A DNA stretch of 64,000 nucleotides from Limiplasma sp036645955 (lineage in GTDB: Bacteria > Bacillota > Clostridia > Christensenellales > Aristaeellaceae), in contig JAVXND010000012.1 of NCBI GenBank assembly GCA_036645955.1, positions 3,326 through 67,325 on the forward strand, read 5' to 3'. Numbering within the stretch: position 1 is the first letter of the stretch; the number at the start of each line of letters is the position of its first letter. The translations under genes were made by a program, and so were the position numbers. A model generated the notes under the pieces. That model had not been told where the DNA came from. It did not search any database and saw nothing but the letters and a program-made list of their open reading frames with translations. Shown piece by piece: positions 1 through 7,368 of the stretch.

Positions 1-41
1 AGCTCCTCTCAATGGACGTCTTTTGCAAAAACGCCATTCTG

Positions 42-70
42 ATTATACCATAACCGCAAGCAGGTGAAAA
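42..70 (-). promoter_or_regulatory. Promoter for a gene beyond the left edge
   Basis: On the minus strand a TTTTCA box and a TATAAT box are separated by 17 bases, and a GAGAGGAG ribosome-binding-like sequence lies at the extreme left of the window. The driven gene would start outside the window. Confidence 0.5.
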
Positions 71-99
71 GCATATCTCCGCTTTTTACAAGGTTGTTA

Positions 100-131
100 T
101 GAAAAAACGAAAAATTCGGAGCACTTCGCTC
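100..131 (-). terminator. Possible terminator of the SsuABC-like operon
   Basis: A short stem (GAGC, five-base loop, GCTC) just downstream of the ATPase stop codon is followed on the minus strand by T-rich sequence. The stem is only four pairs, so this is a weak call. Confidence 0.35.
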
Positions 132-144
132 TTTGTTTCGATTT

Positions 145-729
145 TCATTGTACTGCCTCCATTTGAAGCAAATGCCCGTTGGCATGGTGCGTTTCTTCTG
201 TATCGTGGGTCACCGCAAGCACGGTAACGCCTTTGCAGTGCTGGTGTACATAATCAATGACCACTTGCTTGGTTTGTTCGTCCAAGCCCTTGTAAGCCTC
301 GTCTAACAGCAATAGCTGTGGGCGATACATGACCGCGCGTGCAATGGCTACGCGCCGCTTCATACCCCCGCTTAATGTGCGAACGGGCGCATCAAAGCAG
401 TCTTTAAGACCCAGCAGGCTCAATTCCCGCCGAATATCCGCATCCCGCACCTCGTGGCCGCAAACCAGCCGCACATTGGAAACAGCCGAAAAATCTTCAC
501 AAAGGCGGTCCTCCTGAAAAACGCAGGAAATGCGCTTGGGCAAACCGTCAATTGTACCCGCATCTATGGATACAAAGCCCATTAAGATGTGGAGCAGGGT
601 GGTTTTGCCACAGCCTGATTTGCCCATGAGGTAAGTGGTTTCACCTGCGGGGAAAATATGGCTGAAATGCGAAAGTACAATTTTTTGATCATAGGCCTTG
701 CATACATCGGAAACCACAAGATTTGTCAT
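145..729 (-). CDS. ABC transporter ATP-binding protein, SsuB/TauB type
   Basis: Cytoplasmic ATPase of a nitrate/sulfonate/taurine-type importer, 194 aa. Visible motifs in order are Walker A GKSGCGKTT (about residues 36-44), a Q-loop FQED (about 72), signature LSGGMKRR (about 119), Walker B LLLLDEA (about 139) and an H-loop THD (about 175). It is shorter than the usual 240-260 aa because the C-terminal tail is missing, but every catalytic motif is present. Its start overlaps the permease stop by 4 bases (ATGA), so it is the last gene of a three-gene operon. The substrate cannot be told from sequence; aliphatic sulfonates, nitrate-like anions or a thiamine precursor are all possible. Confidence 0.85.
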   Translation of the reverse strand: MTNLVVSDVCKAYDQKIVLSHFSHIFPAGETTYLMGKSGCGKTTLLHILMGFVSIDAGTIDGLPKRISCVFQEDRLCEDFSAVSNVRLVCGHEVRDADIRRELSLLGLKDCFDAPVRTLSGGMKRRVAIARAVMYRPQLLLLDEAYKGLDEQTKQVVIDYVHQHCKGVTVLAVTHDTEETHHANGHLLQMEAVQ

Positions 730-1481
730 AGCCGCTCCAATCTGCGGTAGAAAAGCCGCAAAAGCATCATGAAAAGCTTTTCAAACACTACGCTCATGAG
801 CACAATCATGACTGTCCACGCAAATAAATCAGCGGTGTTCAGGTAAATTTTTGCCTCATACAGGCGTTCCCCAATGGAACCGGTGGGTATGCCAATGACC
901 TCGGCGGCAATGCCCGCCTTCCACGCTATGCCAAAGGACGCGCCGCAAGCGCTTAAAATAAAAGGCTTTAATTGAGGCAGCTCAATATAAAAAAGCCGCT
1001 TATAGGCGGAAACATGAAAAAGCTTGGCCATTTCAAGCATTTTACGATCTGTATTTCGAAGTCCCGTGAGCACATTTGCATAAATAATGGGGAATACCAT
1101 TAAAAAAGAAATGAAAACCGACAATTGCCCCGATGTGAGCCAGATGAGTGCGATGATGATGAACGAAGCCACAGGCACGGACTTGATGGTGAGCACATAA
1201 GGCCAAAGAAAAATCTCCACCAAGCGAAAGCGTGCCGCCAACCCGCCCAGCAAGGCGCCTAGCAAAAACGCAAGCAAAAAACCCCCGACAATGCGGGTGC
1301 AGGAGTACAGGAGGGAGGCGGCAAAGCCATTTTCCTGCCAAATGGTGGTAAGCCGCATGAGCACGGTAATGGGTGAAACCATCAACAGCTTTTGATCCAC
1401 ACACATGGAAATGAGTTGCCAAAGCATCAGTGCAAAAAGCACTGATGCTAGTAGCGCCCATTTTTGATGCTTACTTGGCAT
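726..1481 (-). CDS. ABC transporter permease, SsuC/TauC type
   Basis: Membrane subunit with about six hydrophobic segments and the BPD_transp_1 type coupling region (around IGIPTGSIGERLYEAK near the C-terminus). The reading frame opens further upstream at a TTG (1547), but that would overlap the substrate-binding gene by 77 bases. I favour the ATG at 1481, eleven bases inside the upstream stop, giving 251 aa and translational coupling; the ATG at 1493 is an alternative. Neither internal start has a clear ribosome binding site. It works with the ATPase and binding protein on either side. Confidence 0.85.
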   Translation of the reverse strand: MPSKHQKWALLASVLFALMLWQLISMCVDQKLLMVSPITVLMRLTTIWQENGFAASLLYSCTRIVGGFLLAFLLGALLGGLAARFRLVEIFLWPYVLTIKSVPVASFIIIALIWLTSGQLSVFISFLMVFPIIYANVLTGLRNTDRKMLEMAKLFHVSAYKRLFYIELPQLKPFILSACGASFGIAWKAGIAAEVIGIPTGSIGERLYEAKIYLNTADLFAWTVMIVLMSVVFEKLFMMLLRLFYRRLERL

Positions 1482-2448
1482 AGTAGAAATCATCGCTTGG
1501 TAGCTTGCCGCCCACAGCCTCGGGCTTTTGAGCAAACAAGACTTCAAAATATCCTTGCGTGGCCGCCTTCATATCCGCGCCAGAGATGCAAACAATGTTG
1601 CAGGCAGGAATGGCTTTTTGGGCAATGGGCGCCTTTACAATGCCGTATTTTTCAACCAGCTTTGCGCCTTCCTCTACGTTTGCGTTAATCCACTCCGCAG
1701 AAGCTTGATATTCTTGCAGAAATTGTGCCACGGCTTCGGGGTTTTCCTCAACAAATGCTTTGCGAGCAATCAAGCCTGCGGTTACAAGCAAGCTGTCACC
1801 CTCAAGCGCTTCCCATTCCTTGTTTAAATCCAGTGCAATGCTTAAGCCCTCTACTTGCGCTTGCGCAACGGTAACGAAGGGCTGCGGAAGCATGGCAACG
1901 GCATGCTCCTTTGCTGCAAGGTTCGCAACGGTTTCGGTGGGTTCGCTTGTCCATTCCATTTTCACATCGGTATCCATGGTAAGACCGTGCTGTGAAAGCA
2001 GGTAGGAGAGCACAAACTCAGGCGTGGAACCCTTGCCGGTGGAATAAATGGTTTGTCCCTTTAAATCCTCAATGCTCTTGATGGTGTTTCCGCCCTTTTC
2101 GCAGATGTACATAACCCCAAGGGCGTTGATGGCCAACATTTGCACCGCGCCATCTGTGTTGTTGTACAGAATGGAGCCCAAATTGGCGGGAACGGCCAAA
2201 ATATCCAGCTCACCTTTGAGTAATTTCGGCGTGAGCTCATCTGCAGAGCTTGCCATGGTAAACTCGTAGGGGGTAACGGTCAGACCCTTTTCACTGTCCT
2301 CTAGCAATTTGACCATGCCCATGGTGGTAGGGCCTTTGAGCCCGCCCAAGCGAATGGCGGCAGCATCCTCGGCCAAAACGGTGCTTGGTAGCATACCCAG
2401 AGATACAATCAGGCATAAGCTTAACAGCAGTGCAAAAAACTTTTTCAT
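1471..2448 (-). CDS. ABC transporter substrate-binding protein, SsuA/NMT1-like
   Basis: Exported binding protein, 325 aa, with a signal peptide (MKKFFALLLSLCLIVSLG then a cleavage region near TVLAED at residue 26). The mature part begins with the GGLKGPTTMG motif of the sulfonate/nitrate/bicarbonate and NMT1/THI5 group, and later has the DLKGQTIYSTGKGS segment typical of this type 2 fold. There is no lipobox cysteine at the cleavage site. It is the first gene of the three-gene operon, with GGAG ten bases before the ATG. The ligand is not predictable by eye. Confidence 0.85.
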   Translation of the reverse strand: MKKFFALLLSLCLIVSLGMLPSTVLAEDAAAIRLGGLKGPTTMGMVKLLEDSEKGLTVTPYEFTMASSADELTPKLLKGELDILAVPANLGSILYNNTDGAVQMLAINALGVMYICEKGGNTIKSIEDLKGQTIYSTGKGSTPEFVLSYLLSQHGLTMDTDVKMEWTSEPTETVANLAAKEHAVAMLPQPFVTVAQAQVEGLSIALDLNKEWEALEGDSLLVTAGLIARKAFVEENPEAVAQFLQEYQASAEWINANVEEGAKLVEKYGIVKAPIAQKAIPACNIVCISGADMKAATQGYFEVLFAQKPEAVGGKLPSDDFYYAK

Positions 2449-2490
2449 AGAGGCAACATCTCCTTCAAATCAATCAGCTGAACCACAAAG

Positions 2491-2499
2491 AGTATACCA
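2491..2499 (-). promoter_or_regulatory. Extended -10 element before the SsuABC-like operon
   Basis: TGGTATACT on the minus strand is an extended -10 (TGn-TATACT). No good -35 box is seen, so an activator such as the adjacent Crp-like protein could be needed; that is inference. Confidence 0.35.
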
Positions 2500-2505
2500 T
2501 GAAAC

Positions 2506-2535
2506 AAATAAAAAAGCGTTGCGGTTGCAACGCTT
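2506..2535 (-). terminator. Intrinsic terminator of the Crp-like regulator gene
   Basis: A perfect nine-pair stem (AAGCGTTGC / GCAACGCTT) with a GGTT loop ends right at the stop codon of the regulator and is followed on the minus strand by TTTTATTT. Confidence 0.75.
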
Positions 2536-3203
2536 TAATCGTTTGTTTCATGATGTGCACTTAAAATTTGAAATTCGTTTTTTTGAAATTGCAAAATGCC
2601 CTCTGCCTGCATATTGGACAGCTCGCGGGAAAGAGCGCTTCGATCACAGCCCAAAAAAGCCGCCATACTGCTGCGTTCAAACGGAATGGTAAAAGCACCG
2701 CCGTCCTTGCTTGCATATTGAGAAAAAAAGGTGAGGAGCTTATCGCGAATGCTCTTTTTGGAAAGGATCTGGATTCGCTCATTCATGCTCAAGGTACGGT
2801 TGGCAAGCATGGCGGTAAAACGGTTGCAAAGCTCGCACCCCAAGGGGCTTTGTCCGCTATGCATTTTGAGCTTTTCTGTGCTGAGCCATAGCACGGAAAC
2901 GTCCGTAGCGGCGCAGATGAGTACAGAAGCCTCCACCCCTAAATAGCACAGAGATTCGCCGAAGGTGTCACCGCCCTTTACGCTGGCCATGATCATCTGA
3001 TTTCCGTTGAGGTCGTTCATAGCAACCATCACCACGCCTGAAAGTACAAGCCCGAAACGCGTGAGGGGCATGGAGATGCGGTTTAGAAATGCGCCCTTGG
3101 GATAGCCTTTTTCGCTTGCGTCAAGGTAGGAAAGCGCCTGCGTAAACTGCGCATCGCCCAGACCTTGAAAAAGCGGATGTGTACGAATCAAGCGGGTGTT
3201 CAT
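2535..3203 (-). CDS. Crp/Fnr family transcriptional regulator
   Basis: 222 aa. The N-terminal half is a cyclic-nucleotide-binding-like beta barrel (residues about 10-125) and the C-terminal half carries a winged helix with the recognition segment SMAAFLGCDRSALSRELSNM (about 178-197), typical of the family. The Fnr-type N-terminal cysteine cluster for an iron-sulfur centre is absent, so an oxygen-sensing Fnr role is unlikely from sequence. It lies directly upstream of the SsuABC-like operon in the same direction, separated by its own terminator, and may control that operon. The effector is unknown. Confidence 0.85.
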   Translation of the reverse strand: MNTRLIRTHPLFQGLGDAQFTQALSYLDASEKGYPKGAFLNRISMPLTRFGLVLSGVVMVAMNDLNGNQMIMASVKGGDTFGESLCYLGVEASVLICAATDVSVLWLSTEKLKMHSGQSPLGCELCNRFTAMLANRTLSMNERIQILSKKSIRDKLLTFFSQYASKDGGAFTIPFERSSMAAFLGCDRSALSRELSNMQAEGILQFQKNEFQILSAHHETND

Positions 3204-3256
3204 ATGGCTTTAGAAGCTCCGTTTCTTGAGGGAAGAATGTGCGAAGGCTCATGCTT

Positions 3257-3285
3257 ACTATAGCGCATCAGAGCGGTTTGTGCAA
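3257..3285 (-). promoter_or_regulatory. Promoter of the Crp-like regulator gene
   Basis: TTGCAC and TATAGT boxes on the minus strand with exactly 17 bases between them. The -35 box overlaps the last codons of the upstream cysteine desulfurase. Confidence 0.6.
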
Positions 3286-4428
3286 GAAGGATTGCTTGCC
3301 GGAAACCAACCTTTCCACAGCCGCCGCAAGTGCGTCTACATCTTCCTCGGTGTTATAAATGCCCACACTTGCGCGAATGGCACCCGTGTGAAGCGTTCCC
3401 AGCCAGCGATGAATGGAAGGCGCGCAATGCAAGCCTGCACGCAGAGCAAAGCCTTCGGAGGCCAGCGTATCGCACAGCTCGCCTGTATCCATAGCACTTG
3501 GCACAAAGCTGACCACGCCAACCTTGGGAGCGCTGGCATGCCCTAGCAGGCGGATACCGCGCATGTTTGCAAGATGTGTTCTCAAGCGTACTGCAAGCTC
3601 ATCCTCGTAGGACTCAATTTCTGCGCGATGCTTGAGCGCAAAGCGTGCGCCCACCATCAGCCCCGCAATGCCTGGCAGATTGGCGGTTCCGCTTTCGTAG
3701 CGGTCGGGCAGCTGAGCGGGCTGAAGCATGCTTTCGCTCTGGGAGCCTGTGCCGCCTACAATGAGCGGTCGGGGGAGCATGCCGCGTCCCAAAGCCAGCA
3801 CGCCTGTGCCATGCGGCCCAAGCAAGCCTTTGTGGCCAGGCATGGCAATCATGTCTGCTCCCAGCGATTGAAGCGATACGTTCGCAATGCCCATGGTCTG
3901 CGCGGCATCAACCAGCAATGGCACGCCATAGGGCTTGAGTGCGGCGGACAGCTCCGCTATGGGCTGTACAACCCCTGTTACGTTGCTGGCGTGGCAAAAC
4001 ACGCATAGCGCGGTTTTGGGGGTGATGGCCGCGCAAAGGGTTTCGGGGGTGATGAGGCCAAGGCTGTTGGGAGCTAGCTCCTTCACGCGAATGGAGCCAG
4101 CCTCCTCAAGCCCTTTGAGCACGCGCATAACGGCATTGTGCTCTGCGTGGGAACAGATGACCTCGTCGCCTTCGTTTAGGGTGCCCCGTATGGCAATGTT
4201 GAGTGCTTCAGTACAATTGGCGGTGAAAATAATGTTTTCTGGCGTAGGTGTACCCAAAGCCTCTGCCAGCAGCTCGCGGCAATTTTGAATCACCCGCCCG
4301 CCGCACAGGGAAAGCTTATGCCCCGAACGCCCCGGATTACCGCCAAGCAAACGCAGAGTACCCGCCATTGCGCGTGTTACCATAGGCGGTTTGGGAAAAG
4401 ACGTGGCAGCGTTGTCCAAATAAATCAT
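3268..4428 (-). CDS. Cysteine desulfurase family protein (SufS/CsdB-like), copy 1
   Basis: PLP enzyme of the class V aminotransferase fold, 386 aa, that removes sulfur (or selenium) from cysteine (selenocysteine) and carries it as a persulfide. The N-terminus is MIYLDNAATSFPKP, the PLP lysine lies in GHKGLLGP, and the catalytic cysteine is in RAGLHCAP at about residue 335, as in the SufS/CsdB branch. The frame is open upstream, but GGAAGGGG seven bases before the ATG at 4428 and family alignment fix this start. It is divergent from a DUF3343 gene 81 bases away. The same pair of families recurs in the selenium block near 42-44 kb, so selenium delivery is a reasonable inference. Confidence 0.85.
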   Translation of the reverse strand: MIYLDNAATSFPKPPMVTRAMAGTLRLLGGNPGRSGHKLSLCGGRVIQNCRELLAEALGTPTPENIIFTANCTEALNIAIRGTLNEGDEVICSHAEHNAVMRVLKGLEEAGSIRVKELAPNSLGLITPETLCAAITPKTALCVFCHASNVTGVVQPIAELSAALKPYGVPLLVDAAQTMGIANVSLQSLGADMIAMPGHKGLLGPHGTGVLALGRGMLPRPLIVGGTGSQSESMLQPAQLPDRYESGTANLPGIAGLMVGARFALKHRAEIESYEDELAVRLRTHLANMRGIRLLGHASAPKVGVVSFVPSAMDTGELCDTLASEGFALRAGLHCAPSIHRWLGTLHTGAIRASVGIYNTEEDVDALAAAVERLVSGKQSFLHKPL

Positions 4429-4455
4429 TTCAAAATCCCCTTCCGACATCCTCAC

Positions 4456-4480
4456 ACCCGCACGCGGGTTGCCGTATACT
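4456..4480. promoter_or_regulatory. Shared divergent control region with palindrome
   Basis: Between the divergent desulfurase and DUF3343 genes lies the inverted repeat ACCCGC-AC-GCGGGT (4456-4469), followed by TATACT (4475-4480), which could be a rightward -10. No convincing -35 is visible. The palindrome is placed where a repressor or activator site would be expected. Confidence 0.35.
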
Positions 4481-4509
4481 GTATGAGGAAGAAAGGGGGA
4501 TATGAACCC

Positions 4510-4776
4510 ATGAGGGAAGCATTTGGCATTGCGTCGTTTCGCTCGCGCCAACAGGTGCTCAAGTTTGAAAGCGTGCTTCGCCGCGCGGGGGTTCGCGTGT
4601 CGGTCATTACCACGCCAAGGGACGTGGCGGTCGGCTGCGGCTTGAGCATCCGCTTTGAGCTTTGCGATTCCGAGCGGGTAGCGCAGGTTTATGATCAACT
4701 GCGCTTACCCAACTTGATTGGCTTTTACCGCGTGGAGCGGGAAGATAACCAGCGCACGGTAACAAGGCCGCTTTAA
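4510..4776 (+). CDS. DUF3343 family small protein, copy 1
   Basis: 88 aa. DUF3343 proteins are small alpha/beta proteins often found beside YedF, YedE and cysteine desulfurases and thought to act as sulfur or selenium carriers; the biochemical role is not established. The family pattern is visible: F-x-S (residues 8-10 region), a TTPRDVAVGCGLSIRF segment with a single conserved cysteine (C43), then a C-terminal VYDQL region. AAAGGGGG ten bases upstream supports the ATG at 4510; the ATG at 4483 has no ribosome binding site. It is divergent from cysteine desulfurase copy 1. Confidence 0.75.
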   Translation: MREAFGIASFRSRQQVLKFESVLRRAGVRVSVITTPRDVAVGCGLSIRFELCDSERVAQVYDQLRLPNLIGFYRVEREDNQRTVTRPL

Positions 4777-4795
4777 TACGAATCTAAGTCTAAAA

Positions 4796-4947
4796 TGCAA
4801 CGCAGCTATGAGCAGATTTTGTTCGTGGGCAAGGATGGCAATCGAAGGAATAGCAGCGCTATTTCGAGATTGCCAGACGCAGACCACGGGCAAAAGATGC
4901 CATAGATGCTTGCGTTTGAGCGCAAGATGAGTATAAGAGGCTTTGGA
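4796..4947 (+). ncRNA. Candidate structured RNA, 6S-like rod
   Basis: No convincing gene occupies 4777-5051, but 4796-4924 folds into one long imperfect rod by eye. Paired blocks are AACGCA/TGCGTT, CTATG/CATAG, GCA/TGC, TTTTG/CAAAA, CGTGG/CCACG, then an 8 x 9 base internal bubble (4829-4836 and 4875-4883), then GGCAATC/GATTGCC and AATAGC/GCTATT with a three-base loop. A terminator follows at 4948-4987. Length (about 190 nt with terminator) and the central bubble resemble 6S RNA, but no promoter is clear and I cannot align it to the family. Confidence 0.4.
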
Positions 4948-4987
4948 AAGCCTCCGCTTACTGCAATGGCAGGCGGGGGCTTTTTTT
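4948..4987 (+). terminator. Intrinsic terminator after the candidate RNA
   Basis: A stem formed by AGCCTCCGC and GCGGGGGCT (one G-U pair) with a loop of about 14 bases is followed by seven T residues. It would end rightward transcription from the DUF3343 gene and the candidate RNA. Confidence 0.7.
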
Positions 4988-4988
4988 G

Positions 4989-5013
4989 CGTAAAAAAAAC
5001 GCCTTATGCACAG
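4989..5013 (-). terminator. Possible terminator of rpmB
   Basis: On the minus strand GCCT, a seven-base loop and AGGC are followed by eight T residues. The stem is short, but the T tract and the position after rpmB are good. Confidence 0.4.
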
Positions 5014-5051
5014 GCACAAGACATTTTAATGTCCACGTTCAAAATCCCCCA

Positions 5052-5267
5052 TTAGGCTTCAACGTTGGACTTGGTGGGCAGCGCACGCTGTACATTGCCG
5101 CTGCGCAAGCAGCGAGTGCATACGTTTAAGCGCTTAGATTGACCGTTGATGACCACGCGCACGTTCTGTACGTTTGGCGCCCAAACGCGGTTAGACTTGC
5201 GGTTGGAATGGCTCACCTTGTGGCCGCTCATCGTGCCCTTTTCACATACTTCACAAAAATTGCCCAT
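5052..5267 (-). CDS. rpmB: 50S ribosomal protein L28
   Basis: 71 aa ribosomal protein of the large subunit. It begins MGNFCEVCEKGTMSGHKVSH and shows the family pattern of an N-terminal CxxC, SHSNRKSNRVW, and a second pair CTRC near residue 57. The four cysteines make it the zinc-binding form. AGGAGG precedes the ATG by seven bases. It is monocistronic, with its own strong promoter and a likely terminator. Confidence 0.95.
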   Translation of the reverse strand: MGNFCEVCEKGTMSGHKVSHSNRKSNRVWAPNVQNVRVVINGQSKRLNVCTRCLRSGNVQRALPTKSNVEA

Positions 5268-5297
5268 AACTACACCTCCTAACGGGAGTTTGCATTC

Positions 5298-5326
5298 TTT
5301 ATAGCTTGTCTATTTTATCATGTCAA
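5298..5326 (-). promoter_or_regulatory. Promoter of rpmB
   Basis: Near-consensus TTGACA and TATAAA boxes on the minus strand with a 17-base spacer, about 30 bases upstream of the rpmB start. Confidence 0.85.
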
Positions 5327-5385
5327 TAGCTGTTTGACAAGAGGGAAATGGGGGAACGGAAAAATTTTGTCCCTCATTTGGTCAT

Positions 5386-5410
5386 AAAAAGCAGATTTTC
5401 GCGGGTCTGC
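5386..5410 (-). terminator. Likely terminator of lepA
   Basis: GCAGA, a ten-base loop and TCTGC are followed by TTTTT on the minus strand, about 20 bases after the lepA stop. Confidence 0.5.
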
Positions 5411-5429
5411 GGTTGCCGAAAACCATTCC

Positions 5430-7238
5430 TCATTGCTCGTCCATTTTAAGCACAGCCAAAAACGCTTCGCTAGGCACTTCAACCGAGCCAAATTGACGCA
5501 TGCGCTTTTTGCCCTCCTTTTGCTTTTCAAGCAGCTTCTTTTTGCGGGTGATATCGCCGCCGTAGCACTTTGCAAGCACATCCTTGCGCATGGCCTTGAC
5601 CGTTTCCCGCGCAATCACCTTGCCGCCGATGGCCGCCTGAATGGGAATTTCGAACATTTGGCGCGGAATGACATCCTTGAGCTTTTCCGCAATGTTGCGC
5701 CCCCTCGCATAAGCCTTGTCACGGTGCACAATCAGGGTGAAAGCATCGCAAATTTCACCGTTGAGGAGCAGGTCAAGCTTGACCAAATCGCTTTCGCGGT
5801 AACCCTTGAGTTCATAATCGAAGCTGGCATAGCCGCGGCTGCGGCTTTTGACCTGATCAAAGAACTCGTATATGATTTCGTTCAGCGGAATTTCGTATAA
5901 CAGCTTTACGCGGCCGCCCTCGTATTGCATGTCAAGAAAGGTGCCGCGCTTGTCAATGCAAATGTCCATCATAGCGCCTACAAATTCCTGCGGGGTGTAA
6001 ATGGTGGCGCTTACATAGGGCTCCTCCATGTGCTCTATTTCACCAATGTTGGGCAGGTTGGAGGGGTTGTCGATGATAACCTCTGAACCATCCAGCTTGA
6101 AAACATGGTAGATAACGCTAGGCGCGGTGGTGACCAAATCAAGGTCAAACTCGCGTTCCAAGCGCTGCTGAATAATTTCCATATGCAGCAGGCCAAGAAA
6201 ACCACAGCGGTAGCCATAGCCTAGCGCTACCGAGGTTTCAGGGTCAAAGGATAGGGAAGCGTCGTTCATGCGCAATTTTTCAAGCGCATCGCGAAGATTG
6301 TCGTAATCTGCACCATCGGAGGGGTAAATGCCGCAAAACACCATGGGGGTTACCTTGCGGTAGCCTGGCAGGGGCGCGGCGGCGGGATTCATAGCGTCGG
6401 TGATGGTGTCGCCCACTCGCGTATCGCCCACATCCTTAATGGATGCGGATATATAGCCCACATCCCCGGGATAGAGCGCTTCACAGGGCAAATAGCTTGG
6501 GTGGAAGAAACCCACCTCAACAATGTCAAACTCACTGCCGCTTTGCATGAGCCGCATGCGCATGCCAGCCTTTACCGTGCCCTGCATAACGCGCACAAAG
6601 CAAATGGCGCCGCGATAATTATCGTAAAAAGCATCAAATACAAGGGCTTGCAGGGGAGCGGTTTCATCGCCCTTGGGTGGGGGAATGTGCTTGACAATGG
6701 CTTCCAGCACTTCACCGCAGTTAAGCCCTGTTTTAGCGGAAATCATGGGTGCTTCAGAGGCATCCAGCCCAATTACATCCTCAATTTCTTTTCTGACCTC
6801 TTCAGGCTGTGCACTTGGAAGGTCAATTTTGTTGATAACGGGGATGGTTTCCAAATCGTGCTCAAGCGCAAGGTAAACATTGGCTAAGGTCTGTGCCTCA
6901 ATGCCCTGCGTAGCGTCTACCACAAGCAAAGCGCCCTCGCAGGCGGCCAAAGCGCGGCTGACCTCGTAGCTAAAGTCTACATGGCCGGGGGTATCGATCA
7001 GGTTAAGGGTGTAGGTTTCACCATCCGAGGCTTTGTATTGCATGCGAACGGCTTTGCTCTTGATGGTAATGCCGCGTTCGCGCTCCAGCTCCATGCTGTC
7101 CAAAATTTGTTCCACCATTTGCCGTTGCTCAAAAACGCCCGTAATTTCCAAAAGACGGTCGGCCAAGGTGGATTTGCCATGGTCGATGTGAGCAATGATG
7201 CAAAAGTTGCGGATATGGGAAAGTCGATCTTCGTGCAA
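5430..7238 (-). CDS. lepA: Elongation factor 4 (LepA)
   Basis: Ribosome-associated GTPase of 602 aa, close to the usual 600. The G1 motif AHIDHGKST, G3 DTPGHVDF, and NKIDLP are clear in the N-terminal domain, and the LepA-specific C-terminal region ends with GKKRMRQFGSVEVPSEAFL. The frame extends upstream, but the family N-terminus (HEDRLSHIRNFCIIAHIDHG) matches a TTG start at 7238, preceded by GGAGG eight bases away. It stands alone between its own promoter and a likely terminator. Confidence 0.95.
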   Translation of the reverse strand: MHEDRLSHIRNFCIIAHIDHGKSTLADRLLEITGVFEQRQMVEQILDSMELERERGITIKSKAVRMQYKASDGETYTLNLIDTPGHVDFSYEVSRALAACEGALLVVDATQGIEAQTLANVYLALEHDLETIPVINKIDLPSAQPEEVRKEIEDVIGLDASEAPMISAKTGLNCGEVLEAIVKHIPPPKGDETAPLQALVFDAFYDNYRGAICFVRVMQGTVKAGMRMRLMQSGSEFDIVEVGFFHPSYLPCEALYPGDVGYISASIKDVGDTRVGDTITDAMNPAAAPLPGYRKVTPMVFCGIYPSDGADYDNLRDALEKLRMNDASLSFDPETSVALGYGYRCGFLGLLHMEIIQQRLEREFDLDLVTTAPSVIYHVFKLDGSEVIIDNPSNLPNIGEIEHMEEPYVSATIYTPQEFVGAMMDICIDKRGTFLDMQYEGGRVKLLYEIPLNEIIYEFFDQVKSRSRGYASFDYELKGYRESDLVKLDLLLNGEICDAFTLIVHRDKAYARGRNIAEKLKDVIPRQMFEIPIQAAIGGKVIARETVKAMRKDVLAKCYGGDITRKKKLLEKQKEGKKRMRQFGSVEVPSEAFLAVLKMDEQ

Positions 7239-7311
7239 AGAAATTCCTCCATGCTGATGATACAATGGGTGGTACCGTATTTTACCAAAATGCGCCTTTG
7301 ACAGCCTTATT

Positions 7312-7340
7312 ATCATAACGGATTTTCATGCAAATTGCAA
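7312..7340 (-). promoter_or_regulatory. Promoter of lepA
   Basis: TTGCAA and TATGAT boxes on the minus strand with a 17-base spacer, about 75 bases before the TTG start. Confidence 0.55.
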
Positions 7341-7368
7341 CAGACCGACGGTGAAATCGCTGAAATCC

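Noticed and set aside
145..729. Possible selenocysteine readthrough of the short SsuB-like ATPase
   Set aside because: The gene ends with TGA, but the frame beyond it gives no continuation of the family and no SECIS-like hairpin is seen.
3268..4698. A longer N-terminus for cysteine desulfurase copy 1
   Set aside because: Family alignment and a strong GGAAGGGG site fix the start at 4428; the upstream extension overlaps the divergent DUF3343 gene.
4705..5019. A minus-strand 104-residue frame over the candidate RNA
   Set aside because: No ribosome site or family features, and it overlaps both the DUF3343 gene end and a structured, terminator-ended region.
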